From positions 62,001 to 126,000 of the forward strand of contig NZ_QVLR01000041.1 of the NCBI RefSeq assembly GCF_014822185.1: a stretch of DNA of 64,000 nucleotides, written 5' to 3'. The position numbers were made by a program, and so were the translations under genes. The notes under the pieces are model-generated. The model ran no database searches and was not told where the DNA came from. It was given only the letters and a program-made list of their open reading frames with translations. Origin of the DNA: Azoarcus sp. Aa7 (GTDB lineage Bacteria; Pseudomonadota; Gammaproteobacteria; Burkholderiales; Rhodocyclaceae). Every line of letters begins with the position of its first letter. Positions within the stretch are counted from its first letter, which is position 1. This document shows, piece by piece, positions 53,781 through 62,264 of the stretch.

Positions 53781-54245
53781 TTGACCAAGATCGACCGATG
53801 CTTGCGGGGCAATACTCTATTTGGCACCGCCTGGTTTCTGATGCTTGCGTGTTTCGGGGTCAGTAGCGTCGCGACGCTCGGTACGCTCGCGCTCAGCGGA
53901 ATCATGCAACTACCGTGTTGCGTACTGTGCCTGTATCAGCGGATCTTCCTGTTTCCCTTGGTTCCCGTATCTTTCGCGGGACTCATCATCTTCGACCGCC
54001 GGGTGGTGTACTTCGCACTCCCGTTAGCCGGTATCGGCTGGCTGCTCGCGGTTGTCCACCTGCTTCTGATTACGGAAACCATACCCGCGGCAGAGGCATT
54101 CAAGTCCTGCATCCAGGGCATACGCGACTCAAAGCTACAAGCCAATATGTGGTTCGGTTTCGAGACGATTCCACTGTTGTCGACGGTGGCGTTTTCCGTC
54201 ATCGGCGCACTGTTGGTCGCGGCGCACTTCAAGAGCTCAAAATGA
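53781..54245 (+). CDS. dsbB: Disulfide bond formation protein B (DsbB/BdbC-like)
   Basis: A 154-residue four-helix inner-membrane protein. LPCCVLCLYQRIFLF holds the C-x-x-C quinone-side pair plus the conserved Arg; the second periplasmic Cys is in EAFKSCIQGIRDS. DsbB re-oxidises DsbA using quinone. The start is TTG at 53781; no good ATG lies before the first helix. The stop overlaps the start of a tiny truncated gene, which is where a DsbA-like partner would be expected. Confidence 0.83.
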   Translation: MTKIDRCLRGNTLFGTAWFLMLACFGVSSVATLGTLALSGIMQLPCCVLCLYQRIFLFPLVPVSFAGLIIFDRRVVYFALPLAGIGWLLAVVHLLLITETIPAAEAFKSCIQGIRDSKLQANMWFGFETIPLLSTVAFSVIGALLVAAHFKSSK

Positions 54246-54313
54246 ATACAAGCATTCGCATTGTCGCGCACCTCTTTGTCCTGGCACTGATGGGTACGCC
54301 AGCCCTTGGATGA
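54242..54313 (+). pseudogene. Truncated secreted-protein gene (signal peptide only)
   Basis: The 23-codon frame MNTSIRIVAHLFVLALMGT-PALG is a signal peptide whose mature part is missing. Its ATG overlaps the dsbB stop (ATGA), so it was the next gene of the operon, probably a DsbA-like thiol oxidoreductase (inference). The frame ends at the junction with a P-type ATPase fragment. Confidence 0.6.
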
Positions 54314-54435
54314 CCGTATTCACCGACAGGCGGGCAGGCCTGCTGGTGGTGGCGAACGAATTGCGGTCATTGCCGAATAAGATCGCGAACCCCGTGAGGC
54401 GTTGCCAATCTCGTAGAGCGAGGAGACGGTCTTGA
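54310..54435 (+). pseudogene. C-terminal fragment of a heavy-metal P-type ATPase
   Basis: The 41-codon frame starts MTVFTDRRAGLLVVANELRS, which aligns with the C-terminus of the intact pump at 50667-53069 (MAVFADMGASLLVVANGLRL). The rest of the gene is absent, and it continues into unrelated Arg-rich codons. It marks a recombination or deletion junction fused to the truncated gene upstream. The following bases to 54473 show no gene. Confidence 0.7.
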
Positions 54436-54473
54436 TCGCAGCATGGCTTGCCGCGCCACACCGACAGCCGCTC

Positions 54474-54812
54474 CTAAATTCCCCCCGACGGCTGCAGCGC
54501 AATGACCGCCATGCCGGCCAGTGCGATGGCCGCACCTGCGATATCCCAGCGCGTCAGCAGCACGCCATCGATGAACCGCAGCCACAGCAAGGCAACGGCG
54601 ATGTACATGCCCCCATACGCCGCATAAGTTCGTCCAGCTGCGGTCGGATGCAGCGTCAGCAGCCAGGCGAACAGTGCCAGGGACAGCGCAGCCGGGATCA
54701 ATAGCCAGGCGGTCTTGCCCTGCTTCAGCACCAGGAACGGCAGATAGCAGCCAATGATCTCGGCGAGCGCCGTGACCGCGAACAGCGCGCTCAATCTTGC
54801 CAGTTCGATCAT
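54474..54812 (-). CDS. YnfA family (UPF0060) small membrane protein
   Basis: A 112-residue protein of four transmembrane helices, with [18 protein letters not shown] and [24 protein letters not shown] typical of YnfA/UPF0060. The family resembles small multidrug-resistance transporters; transport substrates are not settled. The start overlaps the merR stop by 4 bp, so it is co-transcribed with merR, an uncommon placement that suggests a link to the mercury genes. Confidence 0.88.
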   Translation of the reverse strand: MIELARLSALFAVTALAEIIGCYLPFLVLKQGKTAWLLIPAALSLALFAWLLTLHPTAAGRTYAAYGGMYIAVALLWLRFIDGVLLTRWDIAGAAIALAGMAVIALQPSGGI

Positions 54813-55222
54813 GGGCGCCCCTGCAACGAAGCGATGAGCGGGCAGGTTACCGCCCCATGTGACGATCCGCAGCGGGTAACCAACTGGCTCAGCACCGCCT
54901 CGATGTTGCGCAGATCAGCGAGTCTCACTCGCACGTCCCCCAGTTTGCGCTCGGCGAGGCTGCGCGCCTCGTCGCAATGGGCGCCGTCCTCCAGTTTCAG
55001 CAGTTCGCCTACTTCATCCAGCGAAAAGCCGAGCCTTTGTGCAGATTTGATAAAGCGCACGCGGGCAAGGTCGTCGTCGGAGTAGCGGCGAATGCTGCTG
55101 CGCGGCCGCTCAGGTTCGGGAAGCAGGCCCTTGCGCTGGTAGAAACGGATGGTCTCGACGCCGACGCCTGCCGCCTCTGCCAGAACGCCGATGGTGAAAC
55201 CGGCGCAGAGGGTTTTCATCAT
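54809..55222 (-). CDS. merR: Mercuric resistance regulator MerR
   Basis: A 137-residue Mer[30 protein letters not shown]; the three Hg-binding Cys are present ([22 protein letters not shown], the last two nine residues apart as in Tn501 MerR). It represses and, with Hg(II), activates the divergent merT promoter. Two adjacent ATGs (55222 and 55219) are possible. Overlaps ynfA downstream. Confidence 0.93.
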   Translation of the reverse strand: MMKTLCAGFTIGVLAEAAGVGVETIRFYQRKGLLPEPERPRSSIRRYSDDDLARVRFIKSAQRLGFSLDEVGELLKLEDGAHCDEARSLAERKLGDVRVRLADLRNIEAVLSQLVTRCGSSHGAVTCPLIASLQGRP

Positions 55223-55224
55223 GC

Positions 55225-55255
55225 TTGACTCCGTACTTAAGTACGGAAGTAAGCT
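55225..55255 (+). promoter_or_regulatory. mer operator-promoter
   Basis: -35 TTGACT (55225-55230) and -10 TAAGCT (55250-55255) are 19 bp apart. Between them CCGTAC (55231-55236) and GTACGG (55241-55246) form the MerR dyad. This is nearly the canonical Tn501/Tn21 mer promoter; only 31 bp remain to the merT start region. Confidence 0.92.
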
Positions 55256-55261
55256 TACACC

Positions 55262-55636
55262 ATGCACCCGAAAAGCTCGATCGAGACTCTCCCGCGCCGT
55301 GACGGGCGCGGCAGCCTGCTCACCGGCGGTGTGGCGGCCATCCTGGCTTCCGCCTGTTGCTTGGGGCCATTGGTGCTGCTTGCGCTCGGCTTCTCCGGTG
55401 CATGGATTGGTACGCTGACTGCGCTCGAACCCTATCGCCCGCTGTTCATCGCACTGGCCGTGGTGTCGTTGGTGCTGGCCTGGCGACGCATCTGGCGACC
55501 AGTCGTTGCGTGCCCGCCAGGCGCAGGGTGCGCGCTCCCGCCGGTCAACCGGCTGTACAAGCGGCTGTTCGCGGTCGTGGCCGTGCTGGTGCTGGTCGCG
55601 CTGGTTTTTCCCACCATGGCGCCCTGGTTCTACTGA
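55262..55636 (+). CDS. merT: Mercuric ion transporter MerT
   Basis: A 124-residue inner-membrane protein with three transmembrane helices. The first helix holds the Cys pair in [16 protein letters not shown], and the cytoplasmic loop has the second pair in [11 protein letters not shown]. MerT takes Hg(II) from MerP and moves it into the cell for reduction. The short GTG/ATG spacing to the mer promoter and a following merP show a normal mer order. Confidence 0.92.
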   Translation: MHPKSSIETLPRRDGRGSLLTGGVAAILASACCLGPLVLLALGFSGAWIGTLTALEPYRPLFIALAVVSLVLAWRRIWRPVVACPPGAGCALPPVNRLYKRLFAVVAVLVLVALVFPTMAPWFY

Positions 55637-55650
55637 GAGGAGATCCGCAC

Positions 55651-55938
55651 GTGAGAATACGTCCGCTGGTGCTGGCATGGTTGGCCACGTTCGCCCTGCC
55701 GGCATGGGCGGCATCCACGACGGTCACGCTGTCCGTGCCGACGATGGACTGTCCGGTCTGCCCGATCACCCTCAAGAAAGCGCTGAGCAAGGTTGCCGGA
55801 GTGGAGGCGGTCACGGTGAGCCTCGACCGGCGCGAAGCTATCGTCACCTTCGACGACGTCAAGACCACTGTCGAGGCGCTGACCCGCGCCACGCGGGACG
55901 CGGGTTATCCGTCGGGCCTCACGGAGCGCAAGCCATGA
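55651..55938 (+). CDS. merP: Periplasmic mercuric ion-binding protein MerP
   Basis: A 95-residue protein with a signal peptide ([14 protein letters not shown]) and a heavy-metal-associated domain. The metal motif is MDCPVCP in place of the usual GMTCxxC. The start is GTG at 55651 with GAGAGGAGA upstream. MerP collects Hg(II) in the periplasm and hands it to MerT. The stop overlaps the next start (ATGA). Confidence 0.9.
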   Translation: MRIRPLVLAWLATFALPAWAASTTVTLSVPTMDCPVCPITLKKALSKVAGVEAVTVSLDRREAIVTFDDVKTTVEALTRATRDAGYPSGLTERKP

Positions 55939-56180
55939 GCGGGATCGATCTCGAATCGACGCTGTCCTGTCCGTCCTGCGGTCACGCGAAGACAGAAACG
56001 ATGCCGACGGACGCCTGCCAGTGGTTCTATGAGTGCGAGCGGTGCCACACCGTATTCAGGCCGCTGCCAGGTGACTGCTGCGTGTTTTGCTCGTACGGCA
56101 CCGTGCCTTGCCCACCGGTTCAGGCGCTCGGCCGCCCGCGTACCCCCAGGGGCATCAGCCACTCTCGCCCGACAGACTGA
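55935..56180 (+). CDS. GDCCVxC domain-containing protein
   Basis: An 81-residue Cys-rich protein: CPSCGHAKTETMPTDACQWFYECERCHTVFRPLPGDCCVFCSYG. The GDCCVxC motif defines a small family found next to mer and other metal genes; some members carry selenocysteine at the last Cys, here it is plain Cys (TGC). Six to seven Cys suggest metal binding. The role is not proven. The 3' end overlaps the convergent sensor-kinase gene by 26 bp. Confidence 0.87.
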   Translation: MSGIDLESTLSCPSCGHAKTETMPTDACQWFYECERCHTVFRPLPGDCCVFCSYGTVPCPPVQALGRPRTPRGISHSRPTD

Positions 56181-57486
56181 AGCCGATTGTCGTCCTGCCG
56201 GCCGACGACTGGGCGAAGGTGTTACCACCATGCATACGTGCGATCGCCGCGACGATCGACAATCCAAGGCCGTGATTGAAGTCCCCGTGTTCGCGCGCCA
56301 AATCCGCCCGATAGAAGCGGTCGAAAAGACGGGGCAGATCCTGCGCAGGAATCACTGGACCGACGTTGCTGACGGATAACCGTACGGCGCCGGCGGTGCC
56401 CGGCTCGATAGCCACGTCGATGACAGACCCCCGCTCGGCGAACCGGGTGGCATTGGCGAGGAGATTCGATAGTGCCCGCCGCAACAAGGGTGCATCGAAT
56501 GCACCACTACTGTCCCCACGCACGCGAACGCTCACGCCGGCTTCCTGCAGCGCGGCATCGTGGAACTCGACCACCTCCGCAGCAACCCCGGCAAGCCTGC
56601 CAACAGGCTGCCGGCGGGCACGTTCGCCCCGATCCGCTTTCGACAGGAACAGCATGTCATTGACGAGACCCGCCAGGCGATGCAGGTCCTCGAGGTTTGA
56701 TCCCAGCACGTCCCGCAACTCGGGAATGCCGCGTTCGCGGCTCAGGACGAGTTCGGTCTCGCCGATCAGTGTCGCCAGCGGCGTGCGCAGTTCATGGGCG
56801 ACGTCCGCATTGAAGCCTTCCAGTTGCCGGTATGCGTTGTCCAGCCGCACAAGCAGCGCGTTGAACTGCGCGACCAGCGGCTGCAGTTCCTGCGCCTGCG
56901 CGGAGCCGTCCAGCGGCTGTCCGACATTTTCCGGACTGAGCGCGGCCGCTTGCCGAGCCAGGTCGCGAACAGGCAACAGCGCGCGCCGCACGAGCCACGC
57001 CCCCCCGCCGGAGACGAGCACGGCGCCGGCCAGCGCACTCGCCAGTAGCGTCCACGCCAGTTGCCTCAGCAATTGGGCATCGGAACTGCTGTCGAGCGCC
57101 AATTCGGCACGCAGCACGACTGCGCCCGACCACGGTGAAGGGATCTCGAATTTAACCCGACGCAGGTTCGCGGGGGGCTCGGGGGCCGGTGGCGTCATGT
57201 AGAGGAGCGTCTCGGCGTCCGCGGTCAGCCGCAGTTTGAGGTCGGCGTGGCCGATGAAGAAATCGTCGAGTTTGTGACGTAGGCTCGGCAGGTCCTCCGG
57301 CGTCGCGATCTCGCGGACAAGGTGGCGGATCACGTCCTGCTTGTGCCGCAGCTCCTCAGCCTGCCTGGCGGAAAAGTTGAGGCTGGTGGCCACATACACG
57401 ACGGCGCAGACGAATCCGAGCCCGATGAAGGTCTGCACGGCAAGCCACCATGACAGCCAACGGCCAAGCGAACGCGAATTACGCAT
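56155..57486 (-). CDS. Heavy-metal sensor histidine kinase (CusS-like)
   Basis: A 443-residue kinase: two TM helices (LSWWLAVQTFIGLGFVCAVVYV; LASALAGAVLVSGGGAWLV) around a periplasmic domain of about 120 residues, HAMP, HisKA with the acceptor His in DVAHELRTPLATL, and HATPase with NLLANATRFAE and HGLGLSIVAAIARMHGG. It belongs to the CusS/CopS/IrlS group. Its gene follows the regulator gene by 2 bp. Probable signals are Cu, Ag, Zn or Co; it likely controls the adjacent czc-like operon. Confidence 0.88.
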   Translation of the reverse strand: MRNSRSLGRWLSWWLAVQTFIGLGFVCAVVYVATSLNFSARQAEELRHKQDVIRHLVREIATPEDLPSLRHKLDDFFIGHADLKLRLTADAETLLYMTPPAPEPPANLRRVKFEIPSPWSGAVVLRAELALDSSSDAQLLRQLAWTLLASALAGAVLVSGGGAWLVRRALLPVRDLARQAAALSPENVGQPLDGSAQAQELQPLVAQFNALLVRLDNAYRQLEGFNADVAHELRTPLATLIGETELVLSRERGIPELRDVLGSNLEDLHRLAGLVNDMLFLSKADRGERARRQPVGRLAGVAAEVVEFHDAALQEAGVSVRVRGDSSGAFDAPLLRRALSNLLANATRFAERGSVIDVAIEPGTAGAVRLSVSNVGPVIPAQDLPRLFDRFYRADLAREHGDFNHGLGLSIVAAIARMHGGNTFAQSSAGRTTIGFSLSGESG

Positions 57487-57488
57487 CC

Positions 57489-58175
57489 TCAGGGCTCCCG
57501 GTCTTCCAGGACGTAGCCCATGCCGCGCACGGTGTGCAGCAACTTCCTCGCGAAGGGGTCATCGAGCTTGCTGCGCAGGCGGCGCACGGCAACCTCCACA
57601 ACATTCGTATTGCTGTCGAAGTTCATGTCCCACACCTGCTCGGCCAGCGCGGTGCGCGACAGCACCTGTCCGTGCCGACGCAAGAGCAAGGTCAGCAGCG
57701 TGAATTCCTTGGCCGTCAGATCGAGCCGCTGCCCGGAGCGCGACGCCTTGCGCCGCACCAGATCGAGTTCGAGGTCGGCCAGGCTGAGGACCGTGAGATC
57801 CTGACCGGCCGTCGGAATGGCGCCACGCCGCAACAGCGCGTGTACGCGTGCGAGCAGTTCGGACAGGGCGAAAGGTTTTACGAGATAGTCATCCGCCCCC
57901 GCCTGCAGCCCCTTCACGCGATCCTCCACCTTGTCCCGCGCGGTGAGCATCAGCACCGGTACGTGCTTGTCGCGCCGCATTTCGCGCAGGACGGCGAAAC
58001 CATCCAGGCCCGGCAGCATGACATCGAGCAGGACGAGATCGTAATGCCCTTCGATCGCGAGGTAGCGCCCCTCGGTGCCGCTGTGGGCGACATCCACGAC
58101 GTAGCTGCTCTCGGTCAGCGCCTTGCGCAGGTATTCGGCGAGCTTCGGCTCATCTTCGACGACCAGGATTTTCAT
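57489..58175 (-). CDS. Heavy-metal response regulator (CusR/CopR-like)
   Basis: A 228-residue OmpR-family regulator: acidic pair in [16 protein letters not shown], phospho-acceptor Asp in [13 protein letters not shown], Lys in [15 protein letters not shown]; winged helix with [21 protein letters not shown] typical of CusR/CopR/IrlR. The ATG at 58175 is the family start; 12 extra upstream codons are non-homologous. A perfect cop-box-like palindrome lies 35 bp upstream in the divergent promoter. Confidence 0.92.
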   Translation of the reverse strand: MKILVVEDEPKLAEYLRKALTESSYVVDVAHSGTEGRYLAIEGHYDLVLLDVMLPGLDGFAVLREMRRDKHVPVLMLTARDKVEDRVKGLQAGADDYLVKPFALSELLARVHALLRRGAIPTAGQDLTVLSLADLELDLVRRKASRSGQRLDLTAKEFTLLTLLLRRHGQVLSRTALAEQVWDMNFDSNTNVVEVAVRRLRSKLDDPFARKLLHTVRGMGYVLEDREP

Positions 58176-58209
58176 GCGCGAATTATCGCGAAGAGCGCAG
58201 TGCGGCGAC

Positions 58210-58225
58210 ATTACGAATTCGTAAT
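58210..58225. promoter_or_regulatory. cop/cus-box-like palindrome
   Basis: ATTACGAATTCGTAAT is a perfect 16-bp palindrome in the 167-bp gap between the CusR-like gene and the rightward czc-side genes. It closely resembles the recognition sequence of CusR/CopR regulators (ATTACnnnnnnGTAAT). Confidence 0.82.
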
Positions 58226-58342
58226 CGGGCTGTTCGCGATTCGACGTGGACGGTTTTCTACAGTACGTCCCGTGTCCGGCCGGACTGCAACGGACGTTGC
58301 CCGAGCCGGACCGTCCCCTGCATCGACGAAAGGAAGCCCATC

Positions 58343-58681
58343 ATGTCCAAGATCCGTACCGCCACCCTCGTGCCCTTGCTCGCCGCCGTCCTCGCCGCGC
58401 CGACCGCGGCACTTGCCGGTTCGCTGTGGCACCCCGCCAACAATGAAGCCGGTTTCACCTTTCATCCCGACCATTCCACAAGCACCAAGACGCGCACCGA
58501 AGTGCTGAAGGAACTCGAAGAGGCGAAAGCCGATGGCAGCTACTCGTACCTGCTGCGCGGCCTGCCCCCGCCTTCCCGCGACGTCGGACCGGGCAAAACC
58601 CGCGAAGAGGTGATCAACGAGCTGCTGAGCATGACGCCCGAGGAGCGGGCACGCATGGACGAGCTCTATGGTGACAATTGA
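58343..58681 (+). CDS. DUF4148-like small periplasmic protein
   Basis: A 112-residue protein with a signal peptide (VPLLAAVLAAPTAALA) and a mature part with KTRTEVLKELEEAKADGSYS and GPGKTREEVINELLSMTPEE, like DUF4148 proteins often induced by metals in betaproteobacteria. No activity is known. It stands first downstream of the cop-box palindrome and thus is probably the first gene of the regulated set. Confidence 0.75.
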   Translation: MSKIRTATLVPLLAAVLAAPTAALAGSLWHPANNEAGFTFHPDHSTSTKTRTEVLKELEEAKADGSYSYLLRGLPPPSRDVGPGKTREEVINELLSMTPEERARMDELYGDN

Positions 58682-58808
58682 CGCGGTGGAGATATGCGCG
58701 CGGGCCGGATGCCACGCAACACGTGACATCGCATGGCCCCACGCAGTCTCGCCGTGAGTCCTCAGCAGTCCAGTCCCCATTTTCATTTTCTTTCCTCTTG
58801 CCGCTACA

Positions 58809-59165
58809 ATGCGCCGCATGCGCCGCTGGCTTGCGATTCTCTTCATGGTGTTCCTGCCGCTCCAACTGGGTTGGGCCGCGGTGAGCGCCTACTGCCAGCA
58901 CGAGTCGGGGGCGGCGGCGAACCACCTGGGTCATCATGACCACCAGCATCAGGCCGCGGCTGGCGACGAGCCCGGATCGAAAGCAGCAGGAACCGATTTC
59001 GATTGCAGCTTCTGCCAGGCGGCGACTTGCACCGCACTGCCGAGCGATGTGGGAGCGTCATCGACCGACATCCTGACTTCCCTCGCCATCGCCTCCACTC
59101 CGATGGGGTTGCTCCCGGGACATCCCTCCGAGCCCGAACGTCCGAAATGGGGCCTCCCTGCCTGA
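58809..59165 (+). CDS. czcI: CzcI-like / DUF2946-type small protein
   Basis: A 118-residue protein with an N-terminal signal/TM segment (WLAILFMVFLPLQLGWAAVSAYCQHE), a His-rich stretch HLGHHDHQHQ and a CSFCQAATC segment, the layout of CzcI, a regulator-type protein upstream of czcCBA in Cupriavidus. How CzcI acts is not settled. It precedes the outer-membrane factor gene by 131 bp. An alternative start is the second Met (58818). Confidence 0.78.
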   Translation: MRRMRRWLAILFMVFLPLQLGWAAVSAYCQHESGAAANHLGHHDHQHQAAAGDEPGSKAAGTDFDCSFCQAATCTALPSDVGASSTDILTSLAIASTPMGLLPGHPSEPERPKWGLPA

Positions 59166-59296
59166 TCGGCAGGGTGGTCGCTTTCATTCTCTTTCCGGCA
59201 GTTTCACCGTTATGAACGGTATTGCCGCGCGTCCATTGCGATCGAGCTGATCGCGCCTTGCCGATTTTCCGTGTCTCGTCATCAACGGAGAATTGG

Positions 59297-60559
59297 ATGT
59301 TTCGAAGAATTCGCATCAACTGGCTGCCGGGGCTGCTGCTCGGACTCGCGGCCAGTGGGGCGTGGGCACAAGCCACGCCCCCCGCATCACCGGTCGTAAC
59401 AACGCTCCAACAGGCATTCAACGCTGCGTGGGCGCGTCAACCCGAAGCCCAGTCGTTTGACATGCGCCGGACGGCTGCGCAGGCGCGACGTGAGAGCGCC
59501 GACAACTGGTCGGCCGAACCGCTGGCACTCGAAGTATCGGGCAAGACCGACCAAATCCACCGCAACGACGGCAGCCGTGAATACGAGATCGGTCTCGCGG
59601 CGCCGCTGTGGTTGCCCGGCGAACGTGCATCGACCGCGGCCCTTGCCGATGCCGAAGTGCGCACGAGTACGAGCCGCACGCTTGCGGCACAACTGCGCAC
59701 GGCCGCTGCGGTTCGGGCCGCGTACTGGGATTGGCAGCGCGCGCGGATCGATGTCCTGGTCGCACGCGAGCGGCTTGCCAGCGCCCGCGAACTCACCTCG
59801 GATGTATCGAAACGGGTTCGGGCCGGCGATCTCGCACGGGCCGACCAGCATCAGGCGGACGGAGCGCTCGCGACCGCAGAAGCGGCGCTCGCCGAAGCCA
59901 GCGGCGCGCTCGCGGGTGCGGAACAGCAGTTGCGCGCCCTGATAGGCATGGCACCTGCGCTTGCTGGCGAAGGGCTCGCCGTGGCCGAAGCAGAGCCCGT
60001 CCCTGCCACCCCCTCTGCACCAGAAGTGGGGCATCCTGCTGTCGCCGAACTACGCGATCGGGCGGAGCTTGCCCAACGCAGCATGAACCTCGCCGGGATT
60101 CAGGGCCGCGCCAATCCCGAGTTGCGTCTGGCGACGACGCGCGAGCGTGGCGCATCCGGCGAATCCTGGCAACAGACGGTGACGATCGGCGTACGCATTC
60201 CGTTCGGGTCCGATACCCGCAACCGCGCCCGCGTTGCCAGCGCCAGTGCCGAGGCGATCGAAGCCGAAACCCAGCTGAGGCTGGAACGCGAACGCCTGAC
60301 GGCCGAAGTGGATACGGCGCGCGTCCGGGTCGAATCGGCGCGCACCCTGGTCGCCTCTGCCGAGCGGCGCGCGCAGTTGGCCCGCGAGTCGCGCGGCTTC
60401 TTCCAGAAGGCGTTCCGCCTCGGCGAAACCGATCTGCCGACCCGCCTGCGCATCGAACTCGAGGCCGCCGAAGCCGAGCGTCAGGTGGCGCGCACCCGCA
60501 TCGAACTGGCCGCGGCCGTATCCGCGCTGCGGCAGGCCATGGGCCTTCTTCCCGAATGA
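59297..60559 (+). CDS. czcC: Outer-membrane efflux protein, CzcC-like
   Basis: A 420-residue TolC-family protein: signal peptide (LPGLLLGLAASGAWAQA), repeated long helices with ALAEASGALAGAEQQLRALIG and EAETQLRLERERLTAEVDTARVRVESARTLVASAERRAQLARES, and the terminal RQAMGLLPE. It forms the outer duct of the RND efflux complex. ATG at 59297 gives the signal peptide; the longer frame upstream is not conserved. Its stop overlaps the next start (ATGA). Confidence 0.9.
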   Translation: MFRRIRINWLPGLLLGLAASGAWAQATPPASPVVTTLQQAFNAAWARQPEAQSFDMRRTAAQARRESADNWSAEPLALEVSGKTDQIHRNDGSREYEIGLAAPLWLPGERASTAALADAEVRTSTSRTLAAQLRTAAAVRAAYWDWQRARIDVLVARERLASARELTSDVSKRVRAGDLARADQHQADGALATAEAALAEASGALAGAEQQLRALIGMAPALAGEGLAVAEAEPVPATPSAPEVGHPAVAELRDRAELAQRSMNLAGIQGRANPELRLATTRERGASGESWQQTVTIGVRIPFGSDTRNRARVASASAEAIEAETQLRLERERLTAEVDTARVRVESARTLVASAERRAQLARESRGFFQKAFRLGETDLPTRLRIELEAAEAERQVARTRIELAAAVSALRQAMGLLPE

Positions 60560-61140
60560 ACACCAGGAACCCGAACATGAAACCTTCCCCTACCCTGGCG
60601 GCGTGGAGTCTTGCCGCCGTCCTTGCGGGCTTCACGCCTCAGGCCTTGGCCGGCGAAGGCCACGACCACGGTGACGCCCCGGCGCCCATGGCCGGCCCGG
60701 CGCTACCGCGATTCACCGCCGTTTCGGAGCTCTTCGAGCTGGTCGGCGTGGTCGATGGCGAGAACATCACCCTCTATCTCGACCGCTTCGCCGACAACAG
60801 CCCGGTCAAGGACGCGACGCTGGAGCTGCAACTCGACGGCAAGGCGATTTCCGTCGAGCCACATGCCGACGGCGAGTTCGAAGCCACGCTGCAGGATGCA
60901 CTCAAACCGGGCGTCGTGTCCGTGACCGCCACGGTCGTGGCCGGACAAGACACCGACCTCCTTGCCGGCGAGCTGGATCTGCATGAAGAGGCCACCGAGG
61001 TGCACGCCGAATCGGCCGGACCAGGCGTGAAACCCTACGCGGGATGGGTGGGCGCCGGCGTTCTCGTTCTTGGACTCGTCGGCTGGGCCGCGCTGCGCAA
61101 GGGAAACGCCCGCACCCGTTCGGCCGGAGGTGTCGCATGA
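60556..61140 (+). CDS. His-rich membrane-anchored periplasmic protein between czcC and czcB
   Basis: A 194-residue protein: signal peptide (AAWSLAAVLAGFTPQALA), His-rich GEGHDHGDAPAP, a beta-rich domain (LFELVGVVDGENITLYLDRFADNSPVKDATLEL), an acidic part, and a C-terminal TM helix (WVGAGVLVLGLVGWAAL) followed by a basic tail. The domain looks like an extra periplasmic domain seen in some metal-efflux adaptor proteins, here as a separate gene. It overlaps both neighbours by 4 bp, so it is an integral part of the operon. Two starts are possible (60556, 60577). Function is not established; metal delivery to the pump is an inference. Confidence 0.7.
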   Translation: MNTRNPNMKPSPTLAAWSLAAVLAGFTPQALAGEGHDHGDAPAPMAGPALPRFTAVSELFELVGVVDGENITLYLDRFADNSPVKDATLELQLDGKAISVEPHADGEFEATLQDALKPGVVSVTATVVAGQDTDLLAGELDLHEEATEVHAESAGPGVKPYAGWVGAGVLVLGLVGWAALRKGNARTRSAGGVA

Positions 61141-62249
61141 AACCGGGAATTCTGTTGGTCATGCTGTGCCTTGTTACGGCAAGTGCATCGTGGAACGCAT
61201 TCGCTGGCGACGGGCACGATCACGGCGACGAAGGCTCCGCGCCCGTCGGAGGCAACGGTCCGCGACGCTTGCCCGACGGCAGCGTATTCCTGCCCAAGCC
61301 GGCACAACGCCAGATCGGCGTGCGCACGCTGGTCACGGAAGCCGGCAACCTGCCGCGCACAGTGACGCTGGCTGGCAAAGTGGTGATGGACCCCAACGCG
61401 GGCGGAAAGGTGCAGGCGCTGGTCGCCGGCCGCCTCGAAGCCGGACCGCGCGGCTTGCCCGGGATCGGACAGGCGGTGAAGAAGGGCGAGGTGCTCGCGT
61501 ACGTCGTGCCATCAGCGGGACAGATCGAGCGCTCGAACCAGATGGCCCAGCTCGCCGAATTGCGGGCTGCCAAAGTGCTCGCGGAAAAGCGCGTATCGCG
61601 GCTGAAGGAGCTCGCCGACACGGTGCCGCGCAAGGAGATCGAAGCGGCCGAGAGCGAACTCGCGAGTCTCGCGGCCCGCGCGACGGCGGTGGGTGCGGGG
61701 CTCAGCAATCGCGATGCGCTCGTGGCGCCCGTCGCGGGTGTGATCGCATCGAGCAACGCGGTCGCCGGGCAAGTCGTCGACGCGCGCGAACTGGTGTTCG
61801 AGATCGTCGATCCGAAACGGCTGCGCGTCGAGGCGCTGGCCTACGATGCCGACACCGCCATCGATGTCGCAGGCGCGAGCCTCGCGGTCGGCGAGCAACG
61901 CGTGAGACTCGACTTTCTCGGCGCGGCGCGCAGTCTGCGCGAGCAGGCGCTGCCGCTCGCTTTCGGTGCGGCGGGCGATTCCTTGGCGCGTTTCGCTGTC
62001 GGGCAACCGGTCGAGGTGTTCGTGCAAACGCGCAGCACACTGCAGGGCGTCAGCGTGCCCGCGGGATCGGTGCTGAAGAACCCGGCGAACCAGACCATCG
62101 TGTGGGTCAAGACCGCGCCGGAGCGCTTCGAGCCCCGCACCGTCACGACCGCGCCGCTCGACGGGGCGAATGTGGCGGTGACGTCGGGCCTCGCGGCCGG
62201 GGAGCGCGTCGCCACAAACGCGGCCACCCTGATCAACCAGATCCGCTGA
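61137..62249 (+). CDS. czcB: RND efflux periplasmic adaptor, CzcB-like
   Basis: A 370-residue membrane-fusion protein. Signal peptide (ILLVMLCLVTASASWNAFA), a His-rich start GDGHDHGDEG shared with the protein encoded just upstream, a lipoyl-type half GKVQALVAGRLEAG..VKKGEVLAYVV, a helical hairpin, the second lipoyl half DALVAPVAGVIASSNAVAGQVV, and a beta-barrel. It links the inner-membrane pump to the outer-membrane duct. Overlaps the preceding gene by 4 bp. Confidence 0.9.
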   Translation: MKPGILLVMLCLVTASASWNAFAGDGHDHGDEGSAPVGGNGPRRLPDGSVFLPKPAQRQIGVRTLVTEAGNLPRTVTLAGKVVMDPNAGGKVQALVAGRLEAGPRGLPGIGQAVKKGEVLAYVVPSAGQIERSNQMAQLAELRAAKVLAEKRVSRLKELADTVPRKEIEAAESELASLAARATAVGAGLSNRDALVAPVAGVIASSNAVAGQVVDARELVFEIVDPKRLRVEALAYDADTAIDVAGASLAVGEQRVRLDFLGAARSLREQALPLAFGAAGDSLARFAVGQPVEVFVQTRSTLQGVSVPAGSVLKNPANQTIVWVKTAPERFEPRTVTTAPLDGANVAVTSGLAAGERVATNAATLINQIR

Positions 62250-62264
62250 CGGGGAGCCCGACCG

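Noticed and set aside
55935-56180. GDCCVxC protein as a selenoprotein
   Set aside because: The codon at the key position is a normal Cys codon and the frame has no internal TGA.
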